Assembly: GCA_003991915.1 (NCBI GenBank)
Contig: RQTK01000033.1
Coordinates: 899,455 to 963,454, forward strand
Source of the DNA: Elysia chlorotica
Taxonomy: Eukaryota > Mollusca > Gastropoda > Plakobranchidae
DNA length: 64,000 nucleotides
Direction: 5' to 3'
Below are positions 1 through 12,130 of the stretch, one piece after another; position 1 is the first letter of the stretch; each line of letters begins with the position of its first letter. The notes beneath the pieces are model-generated. The model saw nothing but the letters and a program-made list of their open reading frames with translations, ran no database searches and was not told where the DNA came from. The position numbers and the translations under genes are program-made.

Positions 1-1499
1 CGACAATATCGGTTACCGTAAAAACCAAACACAGAGGATCAGCGGTAATGTGATAAGGGAACAAACTTTGGACACCCTGCTCGCCACTCAATGCTCAACC
101 GACTGAACCGCCCAATTTAAAAAAAACATGTATTTAGGAACGCATTGACAGCAAACAGCAGAGTTTCTGACCAACTGGTGGTTAGGCTAAAAGCCTTAAT
201 ACAAAAATGTCGTTGGTTACTAGTGAAAATACATTGAATTAAAGAGAAGAAACTAACTTTTCCAGATAACTTTGTATTCACTGTTTATTTAATTTTTAGC
301 ACTGCACAAACGCCAAAGATATTCAGAATGCCATATCCCAAACATGCTGTTGTGATAGAGTATCTAACGATTCTGGCAGACCGGAAGCTGGCACTTACAA
401 AGTCAGGGCATTATTTACATTCAAAGCAAATTTGAGCTGAAATGTTTCGTGTATACACAAAAAAAATTAAATGGCACTATTAACCTCTACGACCTGTAAC
501 CAATTTAAAAAGATTCAAAGCGAAAGTTGTTTATCATTTTGACATTTCATAATGTGCTAGTTTCGCGTAGAAGAAGGAGGATGGAAACGTTGCAATGCTG
601 TGGAAACTAGATCTAGTTACATTTGGCAAAAAAGAGTAAAAATGTAGTGTTGCTATGATTTTTATTTGTTTTTGTTTTTTAGTTTATGACGATTTAGTTT
701 TTGTTCACTTAGCCCCTGTTTTTCAATTGGGATATGTCGTTAGGTATTGACTACATTTGTTGATGTTGTTATCTCCCTTTGCAAATATGGCATAAAAGAG
801 TGTTCTTCGAATACAATAGAAATTCATAGATAGTTTAGTTCAACAGCACTGGGTCTAAAGAACACTTTAAACATATACACCCAAGGGTGCACGTCCGAGA
901 ATCTCTTTGGTTAATAGATTTTTGCTGGAGATCCTAATTCGTCTCTGGAAAACAAATCACATTATAGTGGATTAACGAAAAAGATAAAATCTTATGTAGA
1001 ACTTGTTAATATGGCTACTTTACGTGGGTTTTGTTTACGTTATCATTTTTCTAGAACATTGTTACTACTAACTGCATAATGTGAATGCAGCATAATTATC
1101 TTACTAACATGTATGTAGGAAATAATGTATTTTTCTGTGGCTTGTTTGCGATGGCACCAATGTGAGAGATGTTTAAATAAGTTGGTCTAGGTAGCTTCAA
1201 ATTTTAAAGCTGCAATAACTACTTCCGTTCCCTGATCAAGATTGATCACCTAATTCCACCCCATTCTCCCCTTCTCTTCCCACCCTCTTCTGTTGTACCC
1301 CATCCTTATTTAGTATTGCTTCTATGGTGTTTCTTTCATTTACTTTCAACCTATTCCTTTTTGCTCACGTCTCTTTTTATTTAAAAGCAAAATCAGCTTT
1401 ATCCTCTGTTAAACCCTCCCAAAAACAACGAATCACATACACGCAAACACGTCGCACAGCATTAATTTTTCCCACCTGCCTCTCTCACTCTGATCTAGA
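1..1499. other. AT-rich non-coding stretch
   Basis: No splice-flanked open frame or repeat family was recognised here. It contains one molluscan-type motif, GTTATCTCCCTTT at 768-780, and a palindromic CTAGATCTAG near 608. The pyrimidine-rich stretch at 1255-1290 is simple composition. The open frame starting at 1324 reads across a composition boundary and shows no recognisable domain. Confidence 0.5.
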
Positions 1500-1860
1500 G
1501 TCGAGTCCTGAATGTGTGAATTCAACCGCAAACCGCAAGGTTCGGGTAAATCCGGAACATTCGGTAGTTTGTAAATCAACAACCATCGACCCACACGGCA
1601 CACGGGAAGGGATTTACTCTAGATCTAGTCAGATCGCTAGCTGCCCGCTTACCCGCCTTTTTTTAGCCGAAGGTGTCCCAGACACGGCTGCCTGGATTCG
1701 ACTCCCTTGTCCCCTAGAGCTTTTAACGACCGTGGTGCAGGGTCGGGCGTTAATCCTTGGCCCACCATCTTAGGTTCTGCAGGCACCAACCGGATGGTTA
1801 CTCACTGCGTAGGGAGAGGGACGGTGTGACCACAGCAGCGCTGTCAACACATTACCCTAA
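1500..1860. other. GC-richer island, possible old repeat or regulatory block
   Basis: Base composition rises sharply relative to the flanks and CG dinucleotides are frequent, for example around 1545-1580 and 1690-1755. A CTAGATCTAG palindrome sits near 1620. The segment 1690-1720 holds a reverse-strand GAGTCGAATCC, resembling a tRNA B box, so a decayed SINE is possible. I cannot assign a function; a conserved non-coding element is the alternative. Confidence 0.3.
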
Positions 1861-4800
1861 CCCTGTGATGAGATCAGGAACAGCTAATGCCATTTTCATA
1901 AACGATCATTCTGGCAGATAATATTACTGCACTCTTAGCTTTCCTCTCACTGCACAGAGTTACATTCTGTTTGTGTTGCTCGGCTATGTTTACTTTTCCA
2001 TTTGTATTGCTGAGGGTTTAAATTGAAGATTTTTATCACAGTGGTATTTACTTTTGATGTCTTTTTCATGATCTCATCTTTTTGTAGAGAAATCGGTAGC
2101 TTTTTTTTTCCTATACACTACTTTAAATTAACCACATAATGTGGTAATAACAATAATTACTGCAATTATAGTACTATATGGTGAAAAGATGAAATAATAC
2201 GTGCATTTAACATACTTTCCGTCCCAAAGTAATTGCTTAGAATCGTAATCATTGTTCGCTTAGAGTATCGACACTAAGGTAATAAGGTAAAAATAAAAAT
2301 AAAAAATTAAAAAACGAAAACAAAAACAACAAAATAACTCTGGCCTCAAATTTTTCATTCTTAGAATGTTCGTTTTCCATGTGTCTTTTATCTAAGGCAG
2401 GATTACAAGAATCTGTGGGATTAATTCACAAAATGTATTGACACATAGAGACATTTCGATTAAAGTTTTGGGACATTGCCAAAAGCGAGACAGTTAAGGC
2501 ATATTGCTGATTGAATTGGAGAAGTACAAAGAATTGCATGTTGCTGAAACGAACTGTTGAATTTTTTAAATCTTTTTTGTACTGATAATGAGTGAAACAA
2601 TTAGGGACTGGACTGAAGCAGCAAGGATTGGTGATAGTTCTTTAAAGGACCTGTAGACGTTCTTTACAGGTAAGGCTTTTAGACTTAATATATTGATGAA
2701 CTCATCTATATAATTATACTTTTCTCTATCTCTGAAAACAGGAAAAGAATATAGATATTGTAATCTACCTTTGACTTAGCAATTGCTGAAATGTAAATAC
2801 GATTTCCTATTCTATGTCTTATAATAATATGGATGGGTAATGAGATTTTTTTATCCTAAGCTTATAATACTGAATCCCAAAACCTTATATATTTAGAAGA
2901 AGAATAGGAAACTCAATGACTTCTAAATACTATAATGATCGCGCTGCAACTTGCGAGCTTAAAATAAAGCTGACAGAGTTATTTCAAGGCTATCCAGTAG
3001 TTTCTGTTTGAGGCGGGATTCCAATGGGCGCAGCTTTTTTTTTTATCGACAATCAATGCACTGTTTTGCGATATCCCCAAATAATATCCCCAAAACATAA
3101 TACTAGCACCAATTGGGATTAAGAATAAGGAATTTCTATTGGCAGAAAAAGAGAAAGAAAAATGGACAAACAGTTGATTTGAAATTAATGTCCTTTTTCC
3201 ACAACACCATAATTACTAAACTAGACTTTCAATAATACTTAAGCTTCATGGGTAAGAACCTTGTTCAATTGCTTTCTATTAGTCTATTATCAATAAAGGG
3301 CAGAGAAAAAATGGAAAAAAAATTTAAATAAACGAATGCTACTTTAAGCCTTCGTTCACTTGTTCGTGAGGCATTAACAAGGTTAACTCATGTATGAGAC
3401 ACCCTGCATAATTATGTTTGTAAACTACTGGAAATTTCAGGAACGCATCAAAGCATGACGCCATATAGCTCTCCTCTAGGATTAGGGGCTGACTTCACAA
3501 TAGTTTTAGAAATAGGTTATGCATAAAATAACATAACGATGATCTTACTCCACACATAGGCGAACCTGCTGGTTGTAGACGGACTATTTTGCTATTTTCT
3601 CTTAACACACGCAATAGGACTACCATGTCGTTTCACTGTTACGTTTTCATCTCGCTGTGTAAATTTGAAAGACGCCAGAGCAGGTACATGATATAACACC
3701 TAGGATATAACACGATTCGGTAAGTCATTTGGTATTGAAAGGAAATTTATGCAACTGTATAACGCCATGTCACGAGTGTTGTTAGCTTTTTTAAAATGTA
3801 TTTACGAGAATTCAAACCGTGTCGTTAGATACTTTGCTACAGTACGGCATGTGAACGTACACTCTGTTTCGTAAACGCCTTTACTGTCGACTTCAAAGCG
3901 CAATTAAACATGCCTTTTGGCAGAGTGTCGTAGCATAAATTAAACTTTTAGAAAAATTACTTAAAGCTTGGCTAAACATTGGAGGTTGCTTTCTCTGTAA
4001 ATTTCAATGTGTACACGTATCTCATAACAAGAGTCTATGTTCTTCTCTGCATAAGGACCCTCCATAAAAAGAATGAATTTATTCATCTATGTAGCTTCCA
4101 CTTCAGTTTACATCATGCAGTAGTGCTCTTTGCCAGGTCCACCTTCTCGTCTTATGATTATAATACATTTATTTGTTGGCTGGTCCTCTTGTTTGTTGCT
4201 GTTGTTTTTGTTGTTGTTGATAAAAGCAACATAACCAGGCAAGCAGCAAACAGGTGGAGTGTCGGAAAAGTAAAAGTCAATGACATTAGTTACGGCTAGA
4301 CAATGAGTTGTTCAACAAAGTGTATTTTCTACTCTTCAAATTCTTTATCTTTTTACTTTAAAAAAAAGTCAGGTAATTGTAACGAAGAGAAACTTGCTAT
4401 CGAAATCACCTGTAAAAATGAGACGGTGATACGAAAAGGCGTCTTATTGTTGTTGTTTGTTTTGGGATTTTGTTGTTTTTTATTTTTTATTTGTTCTTTT
4501 TTAAAGTTTTAATGCATTGCTCTTAACACACCGTGAAAAAAGGGTAAAACGTTGCTAAGGGAAAAAAATGTTGTAAATCAACATCCTTACATTTTATTTT
4601 ACTGCGGTAATCGTATTATTAATGGCTAACATCCTAAAAGTGAAAGTAGTGAACCATTTATCAGCACCATTATTCTTATTATTTATATAACTTGGCAGTT
4701 GATTGAATGGCATTTGTTTGATATCAAAAACACTGCCTGAGATAGTGTGTGATTCGATAAAATAGATCTTCCCTGCCTTCTGATTTTGAAAAACAGATTA

Positions 4801-4967
4801 TGCCCTTTCAGTCTTTTTTGTTGTCATAACAAATTGGTAGTGTATGTAGAAAGGTGTGTGAATAAGTCGCAAACACACGTGATTCGCTATAAAGAAAAAT
4901 GAAAGTATAAGTCTCTGATAGACACATGAGTGATGTGGGGATATCTTCATGTCAGATTTATAATGCC
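1861..4967. other. AT-rich non-coding stretch
   Basis: Long AT-rich sequence with A-rich runs (for example 2290-2335) and T-rich runs. The open frames at 3979-4299 and 4303-4512 are rich in Phe and Leu from T runs, show no domain, and have no convincing splice sites. Nothing else was identified. Confidence 0.5.
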
Positions 4968-4975
4968 CTAATTCA

Positions 4976-5067
4976 TTTCTAAAATACTCTAAATCATTAC
5001 TATTACTTTATATACTTTCACATCTCTAAAATATAAAAAATATAGAGCATTATAGAAATGAAATAGG
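4976..5067. repeat. Imperfect inverted repeat
   Basis: Arms at about 4976-4998 and 5045-5067 are reverse complements at roughly 20 of 23 positions, separated by an AT-rich loop of about 46 bases. It could be a decayed miniature inverted-repeat element or chance folding of AT-rich DNA; no target duplication was found. Confidence 0.35.
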
Positions 5068-5839
5068 ACTTGAGATAATTGAGGTGACATTGTAGCATAC
5101 ATGGTCTTGTCCATCTGAAAAAAATACTGGTCATAATCTAAAGTTTGTCAAAAATTAAATTTTAAAGAGTCATAGAACTACGAATATTCATAGGTCCCTG
5201 GCTTTCTATGGTTATGGTTAAAAAAAAGGCTCCACTTTACTGAACTTTGTTGGGTTGTTTGTTTGTGTTGGGGTTGTTTTTGGTGTTGTTTGTGTGTTGT
5301 TTTCTTTTAGTTAGCGTTTTTATATTTCCCACGATACATAACATCATTTTGAGTGACGGGTTACTTATCTGGCGCCTCAACCCGACCTGTAACCCTCAAG
5401 TACTTTCATCTCTGAAAACTTCACAAAGGTTTATCTCTAAGGACTTAACAAGACAATGTTCCGTCATTTAACATGGTACTGCAGTTTTGGAGAGCAAGAC
5501 GACACTGGAATACAATCTTGACCACCGTCTTGGTTAGGCCTGGATTCATTTTTGGAACTTCGTGCACATGTTATCAGGATTTAAACGCTATGGAAATCAC
5601 GATAAAGCTATTGTAGCAATGATATGCGGGCTCCGTTAAGTTAATTTTCTCGGCATTCTGCGAAACAATGAGCTCTAGACATAATTATGTCATATAAAAA
5701 AAACGAAAGGAATCTTAACCGCTTCAATGGTATCTACAAGTAAAACGTTAGTTTGTCCTTTCATGTCTTTGTTTACAGTGGTATTTTAATTGAAGCCTAG
5801 CAAACAACGCCAAGATCTATAGATGTAACACCCTTAACT

Positions 5840-6320
5840 GTCAACCTCTAAGCTCTGTCCTTTTTCGCGCCAGCACTTACATAAAAGCCGAGAAAACAGA
5901 AGCCATTGTAAGGCGTTAAAAAGGAAGGGCATGGAGAGCTCATTGTTTCCCGTAAGCCCTCTAACTTATTTCCAGCACTCGAATCTCCTGCAACAGCTCT
6001 AGACCGTTGTACCGGCTACTTCCAAACACTAATGGCAAGAGAAATCTTTTCACCTAACAGCCACACTTAAGCCCAGCTTAGTTTAAACGCCCTTTTCCCA
6101 ATGTTTACGTTTCTTTAAGTGTCGGGAGAAGCGACCTGTAAACACGAGTCCTGCCGTAATGAATCCGTAGGATATTTTTGACTTGTATCACAGGGCCCGC
6201 TTTGATTCTGTGATTGTTGTGCAATGTAGAAATTGTTACCTGGGGTGGTAGGGACAACGGTGCTATACGCTTAGAACCCGGACCAACGTCAGGCTTGACT
6301 ATTTCAAATCTAAGCTTTCA
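5840..6320. other. Candidate conserved non-coding block with forkhead-like sites
   Basis: This stretch is less AT-rich and has higher sequence complexity than its flanks. It lacks microsatellites and has no long open frame. It contains two forkhead-type core motifs, TGTTTAC at 6102-6108 and GTAAACA at 6138-6144, in opposite orientation about 30 bp apart. The regulatory interpretation is inferred from composition and motifs only; no comparative data were available. Confidence 0.25.
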
Positions 6321-6870
6321 CCGCGGTCTAAATTTTTATAAATCTTTGTACTTACTGTCCTTGATTTATACTTTTGTCCTGGGAAGGTTTTATCATGAAA
6401 TTTGACGGGCTATCTGTATGCCCTGTCGGGTATTTACAGCATAATTGTTAATAAACTGTCCAAACAATAACAACATTAAGCATAACGTCAGAAATAAACG
6501 GGAAAATTTTTCAAGTGGCACATGAAATAGAAGAATAAGAAATATATAATTATTTATTGTAAGTTTAAAAGTGGATCGTTTCATTGATCCACAGAATAGC
6601 ATGTACGAGTTGATACACCAGATAACTGAGACAGGGGTCCTGGTATCCCAGCTTTGTATGACTTACTGACCTATTGGCTGTTGCCCCTTTCCAGTAATTC
6701 GTACGTGACACTCGACAGCTCTTCCGAGCCTTGATGTGAGTTTTCTCCATTTGTCTCCCACCTGCTATTTCTTAGATCTTGGCGTCAGTTCATCATCCGA
6801 GTATAGTCTAATTGGACATTGTAACATGACAGTGCCAGATCTTTGTTGACACCCAGACTACCTGTGTGAG

Positions 6871-7105
6871 CGCGGTAGTCCTGGGGTAGAACATCGGCTT
6901 CCGAAACAGGAATCCGTCCTTTGAGCCCTACACTGACGACTTCGTCCCCTACTGGTTGGTTCGGTGTAGGTTTAATGTGACTGGCCAAGACAGAGTCATG
7001 GTATCCCTGCACTGTCTCTGTGTGGCAACACGTAAACCTGTCAGACGATATCTTGGAGACCGTCTACAAATTAGCCATGTGCTGACATGGGACGCTAAGC
7101 TACGA
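6871..7105 (+). mobile_element. tRNA-derived SINE, diverged near-full-length copy
   Basis: The element starts with a tRNA-like head (GGGGTAGAACATCGGCTTCC around 6893-6912). It continues with the family body: the CCCCTACTGGTTGGTTCGGTGT segment near 6940-6965, TTTAATGTGACTGGC near 6971-6985, and a TGTCAGACG block near 7038. It ends in a degraded version of the GGACGTTAAAC tail. The same order of blocks is seen in the copies at 29701-29945, 41033-41235 and 53118-53360. Minus-strand open frames across it are artefacts. Confidence 0.75.
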
Positions 7106-7185
7106 CAAACAAACAGAGTATCTGTCTCAGTGTCTCTGTCTATCTCTCCCGATTTAAATTCAAGATCAGGCAAATTTATTTGTTG

Positions 7186-7315
7186 GATTTGTGTCCCCTG
7201 TTGGTTGGATCGGTGTCAGTGTAATGTGGTCGGCTGAGACAGGAGCCCTCGTATTTCCGCATAATCTCTAAGCACGTAAAATTGTTAGTCATGGAACATG
7301 TCCGTAATATAGCCT
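7186..7315 (+). mobile_element. SINE fragment, same family, 5' truncated
   Basis: It begins inside the family body at the CCCCTGTTGGTTGGATCGGTGT segment. It keeps the GTGTAATGTGGTCGGCTGAGACAGGAG block and the AAATTGTTAGTCATGG block, and ends near the CCGTAATATAG block. It lacks the tRNA-like head. It lies about 80 bp downstream of a fuller copy in the same orientation. Confidence 0.65.
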
Positions 7316-7806
7316 CCTGACTAAAGCTCTGACAAAAAAGTAAACCTGACCGTTTTACCTTTGCTTTGACATCTGAGTCCTCACTTTTCCCCAGTTAAAA
7401 TTAATCAGCCGTTTAGGGTGTGGTCAAACAACTCAGTTTGTCAAACCTTTATGACTTGTGGTAGCTCATTAATATACCTGTTTGTACCATTAAAAAATAT
7501 TGACTAATGTCGCAGTTTTTCGATGCATCAGGAATAGACTGCCTGAATCTCAGGTTTTTCTGATGCACAGGTAAAAATAACTAATGTTCAGGTTCTGGAT
7601 ATGGAAAAGGATACTCTTTGTTTTTCAGTGTGTAAAAAACAATCAAATGCTATTATGCTTTGATAATATTGTATTTTTATTCTGAATTTTATGACAGCGA
7701 TGTTCACACATTGATAACCTTTCAGTGACTACATGGATGCGACTAATGATATTAGATTATAAACTTCAGTTTAAAGGTCAGATCATTTTGCTTTCATTGA
7801 GGATTT

Positions 7807-7914
7807 AGAATATTTACATATAAAATACATTAAGCTTACTTAAAACATTCAAAACTAATGAAAATATTTACATATAAAACACATCAAGATTACTCAAAAG
7901 ATTCAAAATTAATG
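7807..7914. repeat. Two-copy tandem duplication, 54-bp period
   Basis: Bases 7807-7860 and 7861-7914 align along their full length with a handful of substitutions; both contain ATATTTACATATAAAA and end in ATTCAAAA(C/T)TAATG. The period is a multiple of three, so an open frame continues through the second copy, but its composition does not suggest protein coding. Confidence 0.85.
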
Positions 7915-9479
7915 AAAAGACACACATTCGATCTGCATCTCCGTATGCGACTTAGTGGTTACGTTGCTTTAAAAACTAAATTTGTCACCTTCAAGACAAT
8001 AACATCTTTTCGAGCAAGATTTAAGTATCGTTTATTTTTGTCTTCCAAGTGTAAGATCTGCGACTTTGATGCAAATGTTTCTTTTCTTGCAATAAGTTAA
8101 AGTTTTCATTGTGGGATTCTTCTTTAATATTGGCTTAGTCCAGTGTATCGAGTCAGATCTAATTTAACCGCCCTCCACCCCAAATATACCTTAGTGTTGC
8201 TGCAGTTAGATGTTAAGAAATCAACTAACCAACAAACTAACCAACCGTCCAACCATCTATTTGAATATCTATCCAACACTTGTTTAATAATGAATGCTCG
8301 AAATTATGCAAATCTGCTAAGGTAGTCTCGAGCTTACCGAACAATCAGGAATGACCCCCGATGGCGTCAATGCTGAAGATTTCCTCCCGTCTCTCGAGAG
8401 CAAGTCAAGAGTTGTGAAGGGCTTATGTAGAGAGAGGAAGGGGATTACCATAAGATCTCTGTTGACCTCCTACCGTGGAAAGCTGAAAGAAAACTTTCTA
8501 TATATGTAGATTAAGCTGCATTGAAAAGGTTCTCATGCCTGCTGCTTCTGCCACGTACATGACAATCTGTAACCACGGGACGAGTGTAAGAAAATTAACA
8601 AGAAGATACTCGACTTACGACCTTTTTAATGGAAATTCGCATTTTCTCTCGGAGTTTGTGAAAATTTCAATTTCGTGTCAAGAGACCTTTGAACTTGAAA
8701 AGATCATGCCATTTTTCAGAGATCACCCTGAAATTTCTTTTAATATTATCTTTAATTAAAAAGGCATAATATGTAGTAATAAAAAGTGTTCCAAATCTTG
8801 TGAGGATCATCCAGTTCGCCGAGTTCATGTGGATCGTTATGCACCTATGCTTAACGCATTGTCACAGTGTCTATGTCTACTTTAACAGGGTTGAACATTC
8901 ATAAAGCTATTCTGTCAACCGTTTTTAAAATACCCACCCAATCGCTCTTAAGCTTTTGTTAAAAACCCAAAAAAGATCATGGTCTGTTTACATCTCAAAT
9001 ACGTTTATACAAGCGATAAACTGGAACAAATTTTTAAAATGTAAGACTTATATTTGTTGAAAGTCAAAAGTTGGGTTGTTCATCCTCTCTATTTCAGCAT
9101 TACAATTTATGTGAGGGCAGCCGAAACGAAAACTGACTACCAAACCTTAGCATTTTGTTGTTATATATGGTTGAACCAGAAGCATACAGGCAAATTTATT
9201 TTCCTCTGTGGACACATCGTTGTCATTTAGCGTGACCTCACCTAGTTCATCATCCGCGACCCTGTAAATTATCTAAACCTTTGATGTTAGAGTACTTTCA
9301 TCAAATTAATATGTATAGTATTTCGGTCTTTCCGAGCTTCCACAGTTATACATGTAGTTTATTTGTCAGAAGTGGTATTAAATAGTAGGGTTTACTTGGA
9401 AAATGTAGGAGACGTAAAAATGTTATACAACAGTATTGTGTGTTGATCTGTGTTTCTTTTTTTTTATTAATTTTATTTT
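7915..9479. other. AT-rich non-coding stretch
   Basis: No recognised genes or repeat families. Open frames here (for example 8535-8759) lack domains and splice support. A short GC-richer piece occurs near 8340-8420. Confidence 0.5.
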
Positions 9480-9657
<178 letters not shown>

Positions 9658-9692
9658 CTGTTTCTCTATTGCATTAAAAATGTCCGTATGGT

Positions 9693-9811
9693 ATGTTCTT
9701 CTCGTGACGCAACGTACCAGCCACTCGAAGATTTTATTCTTTACTCCGTAAAATCGATGTTCTTCTCGTGACGCAACGTACCAGCCACTCGAAGATTTTA
9801 TTCTTTACTCC
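9693..9811. repeat. Perfect 55-bp direct duplication
   Basis: Bases 9693-9747 are repeated without change at 9757-9811, separated by a 9-base spacer (64-bp period). Identity suggests a recent event. It begins about 35 bp after the end of the TATC tract, so slippage or repair near the microsatellite is a reasonable explanation. Confidence 0.9.
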
Positions 9812-10205
9812 TAAAAGTTTTGGATGAAAAGACGACCCAACTTTTCCCTATGGCAGCATTTAATACATTGTACGCTATATAATTTAAATCACATAATAAT
9901 GGCATATCAGACGTAAAAAGATTTAAAAGATGGTGTCACTAAGACAATAGAACGCTTTGATGATTTAAGAACGATACAAGCTTACTTGAGTAAAATATTT
10001 CACTATAATACACCCGTATATATTGAATTTGTCATCCGCATTCTCGTCCTGGCCTTTTTGCAAAGCCTGATGTAGCGTTTAATAACTATTAGAAATACTG
10101 CTGAGTAAAGCAAATCTATAGTAACTCACACTTTGGCCTGAGCAAAGAATTGAAATTTAATTCAAAATTGTCTAGGATTTTGTCGCCTCAAAGGATGTAT
10201 TAAAT
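9812..10205. other. AT-rich non-coding stretch
   Basis: Nothing recognised apart from short AT-rich runs. Confidence 0.5.
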
Positions 10206-10206
10206 C

Positions 10207-10300
10207 TCAGACTCGAACCCTCGTATGGCGTCAGGTAGCTCAGTATGTGGAGCGCTGGACTGACATGCAGGCACTTCGAGGTTCGATTCAAAGCTACAAC
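10207..10300 (+). mobile_element. tRNA-derived SINE head (second family)
   Basis: The + strand shows an RNA polymerase III A-box-like TAGCTCAGTATGTGG at 10236-10250 and a B-box-like GGTTCGATTC at 10280-10289, the spacing expected for a tRNA-like promoter. The middle block AGCGCTGGACTGAC is shared with 47515-47575. The acceptor stem does not pair well enough for a functional tRNA gene. Just upstream, 10211-10221 reads as a B box on the minus strand, hinting at a second, opposing tRNA-like fragment. Confidence 0.6.
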
Positions 10301-10779
10301 GTCTAAATAATTTGCGTGAAGTGAAGACGTTGTTTTCGTATAGAGTTCTTCGTCTGGAGCTCTGGGGATGTGGAAGTATTCAAAGATCACATTTTTTCAC
10401 TGAGTGAGAATTTTAAAAGGCTCTTTACAAAAACTCCATCGGTGCTGTCACAGATTATGGCATTACATTTCTCACCTCAACACACATGTCTCTTTTCATT
10501 CCTCTGTTACATTCATCCAAACGGAAAGAACGCAATAGAACAAAAGGGCTAGATATGGTGTGTTAGAGCCTTTGATTCGCCACTTCACAGTCTGACGATT
10601 TATGGCCTGGTATCGGGGACTTGTTTTTTTTAAGCAAGATATAGTATGTATTAATTTAATGTTTTTGTTTAAATACATTTATCTCAAAATTCCTGACGTA
10701 GCTACTTGTTTTAACTGGGTTTTGTGAACGTATAAAGTCACATCAATCTTTCTGTAGCCCTTGTCGTATCAAGCGACCA
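10301..10779. other. Non-coding stretch
   Basis: Short open frames on both strands have no domain or splice support. No repeat was recognised. Confidence 0.5.
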
Positions 10780-11110
10780 CAAACAGTTGGTTGTGTTTCT
10801 CGCTTATGAATCAACTGGATGGATTGTTAATGGCGCGCGTTTGAAATCTCCGCTAAATCAGTTACGCCATCCACAGACACCTGCCTGTCCAGGGATTGAG
10901 GGTCGCCTGGCCCAGCATAGCTGCTTCAATGGCTCCCTCTGGGTCTTAATCACCTGAACAAATACTTCCAGGTCGTTTTTCAGATTGGCCGTATTATTTT
11001 ATTGTGTACGTGTATTTAGCGAGAGACGTGTGGGGTCTTTGGAAAAATTGCTTGTATACGTCAGGCTCATCTTGTTCTACTGCCCTAGTAGCGCCATGTG
11101 GTATGACACC
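10780..11110. other. GC-richer island, candidate regulatory block
   Basis: Moderately GC-rich, complex sequence in AT-rich surroundings. It contains E-box-type CACCTG motifs near 10879 and 10951, and CCAGG(T/G) elements. There is no open frame of note. The regulatory reading is inference from composition. Confidence 0.25.
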
Positions 11111-11929
11111 CCTGGATCTTTCCTATGGAATTTGTGGGACTCTGTAGTCTGAAACAAATAAATTGATATCCTCGCAACACTAGCTGTTAACCCCTGTCGT
11201 CCTATTGTATAATAGGATTAAGACCATTGTTCTATGTCTTCGAGTATTATACAATCATGGAATTAACTTGTTCAGACCTGGAAGGTTGCAAACAAAAATA
11301 CTATAAAACACCAAAAACAAAACTACGCCCCCCCCCCCTAAGAAAATAAATTATGGTGGTTTCAAGACCGCATCGTCGTCTAAGACAAACTTTTTTGTTC
11401 ACCTACGATCGAGAGTTATGCATCGGAATTTGAGCAAACATTTTGAGAAAATTGGCTACTTTGTTTACATTTTTTCTGTTCGGATTAAAAATATGTATAC
11501 CACAACAGGGAGAAAGTTCTGACCGTGCAGTTGGGGTGAATGTGTTTTATTAATAAAATTCCATAGATTGGTTAAGAAGATAAAACCAGTCAGCTTTTTT
11601 TTCTATAAAGATAAGGAAAGATGCATTAAATTCCTTTTACAATTTAATTTAGACTTGTAGAATGAAAATAGAATTGATATAATAAACGAGAGTCAGCGAT
11701 AGTAAGAACCATTAAGTGGCATGGGCGTTGGAAGATTTACAACTTTCATAACTTAACACCGACTTCTCACCTCCATTCTTGAACTCAAGAGGCACGGGGT
11801 ATGCAACATGAGACAATATGCAGATGTAACAGCACGCCGTAAGAAAGTAAACGAAAGCAGTCTAGACTGTATGAAAGACTCACCGTCTTGCCTTATCTGA
11901 GTTCATGAATTCCGCCATTCAGACATTGG
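11111..11929. other. Non-coding stretch with poly-C run
   Basis: AT-rich, with a small hairpin TCCTATT-GTAT-AATAGGA near 11199-11216 and an 11-base C run at 11328-11338. No gene was recognised. Confidence 0.5.
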
Positions 11930-12130
11930 CCAGTTTTTTCTGCCGGGTGCCAACTTTGGGCGGAGCGAGTTGCCGACCTTTTCTCTCCTCTTTGTGGCCT
12001 TTATCGGGCGCCCGCTAGCTTTCAGCTGAGTATTAATAATCTTGGCAGAAGTGCCGGTTAAATCTGGCATAATTTATCTATTTGCTGTTTGGCAAACACT
12101 CTACAGGCTACAGAAGACTCGCCTCAAGGT
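11930..12130. other. Candidate conserved non-coding element
   Basis: A compact GC-richer block including GGGCGGAGCG near 11957 and GGGCGCCCGC near 12006, followed by AT-rich homeodomain-type sequence (TATTAATAAT near 12031). It is flanked by ordinary AT-rich DNA and has no long open frame. This composition is typical of animal enhancers, but that is inference; no comparison was possible. Confidence 0.25.

Noticed and set aside
1324..1773. 149-codon open frame
   Set aside because: Crosses from AT-rich to GC-rich sequence without change of frame signals; no domain or splice sites.
6785..7237. Several overlapping frames on both strands
   Set aside because: All lie across SINE copies.
10228..10300. 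Functional tRNA gene
   Set aside because: A and B boxes are present but the acceptor and anticodon stems do not pair and there is no clear terminator; interpreted as a SINE head.
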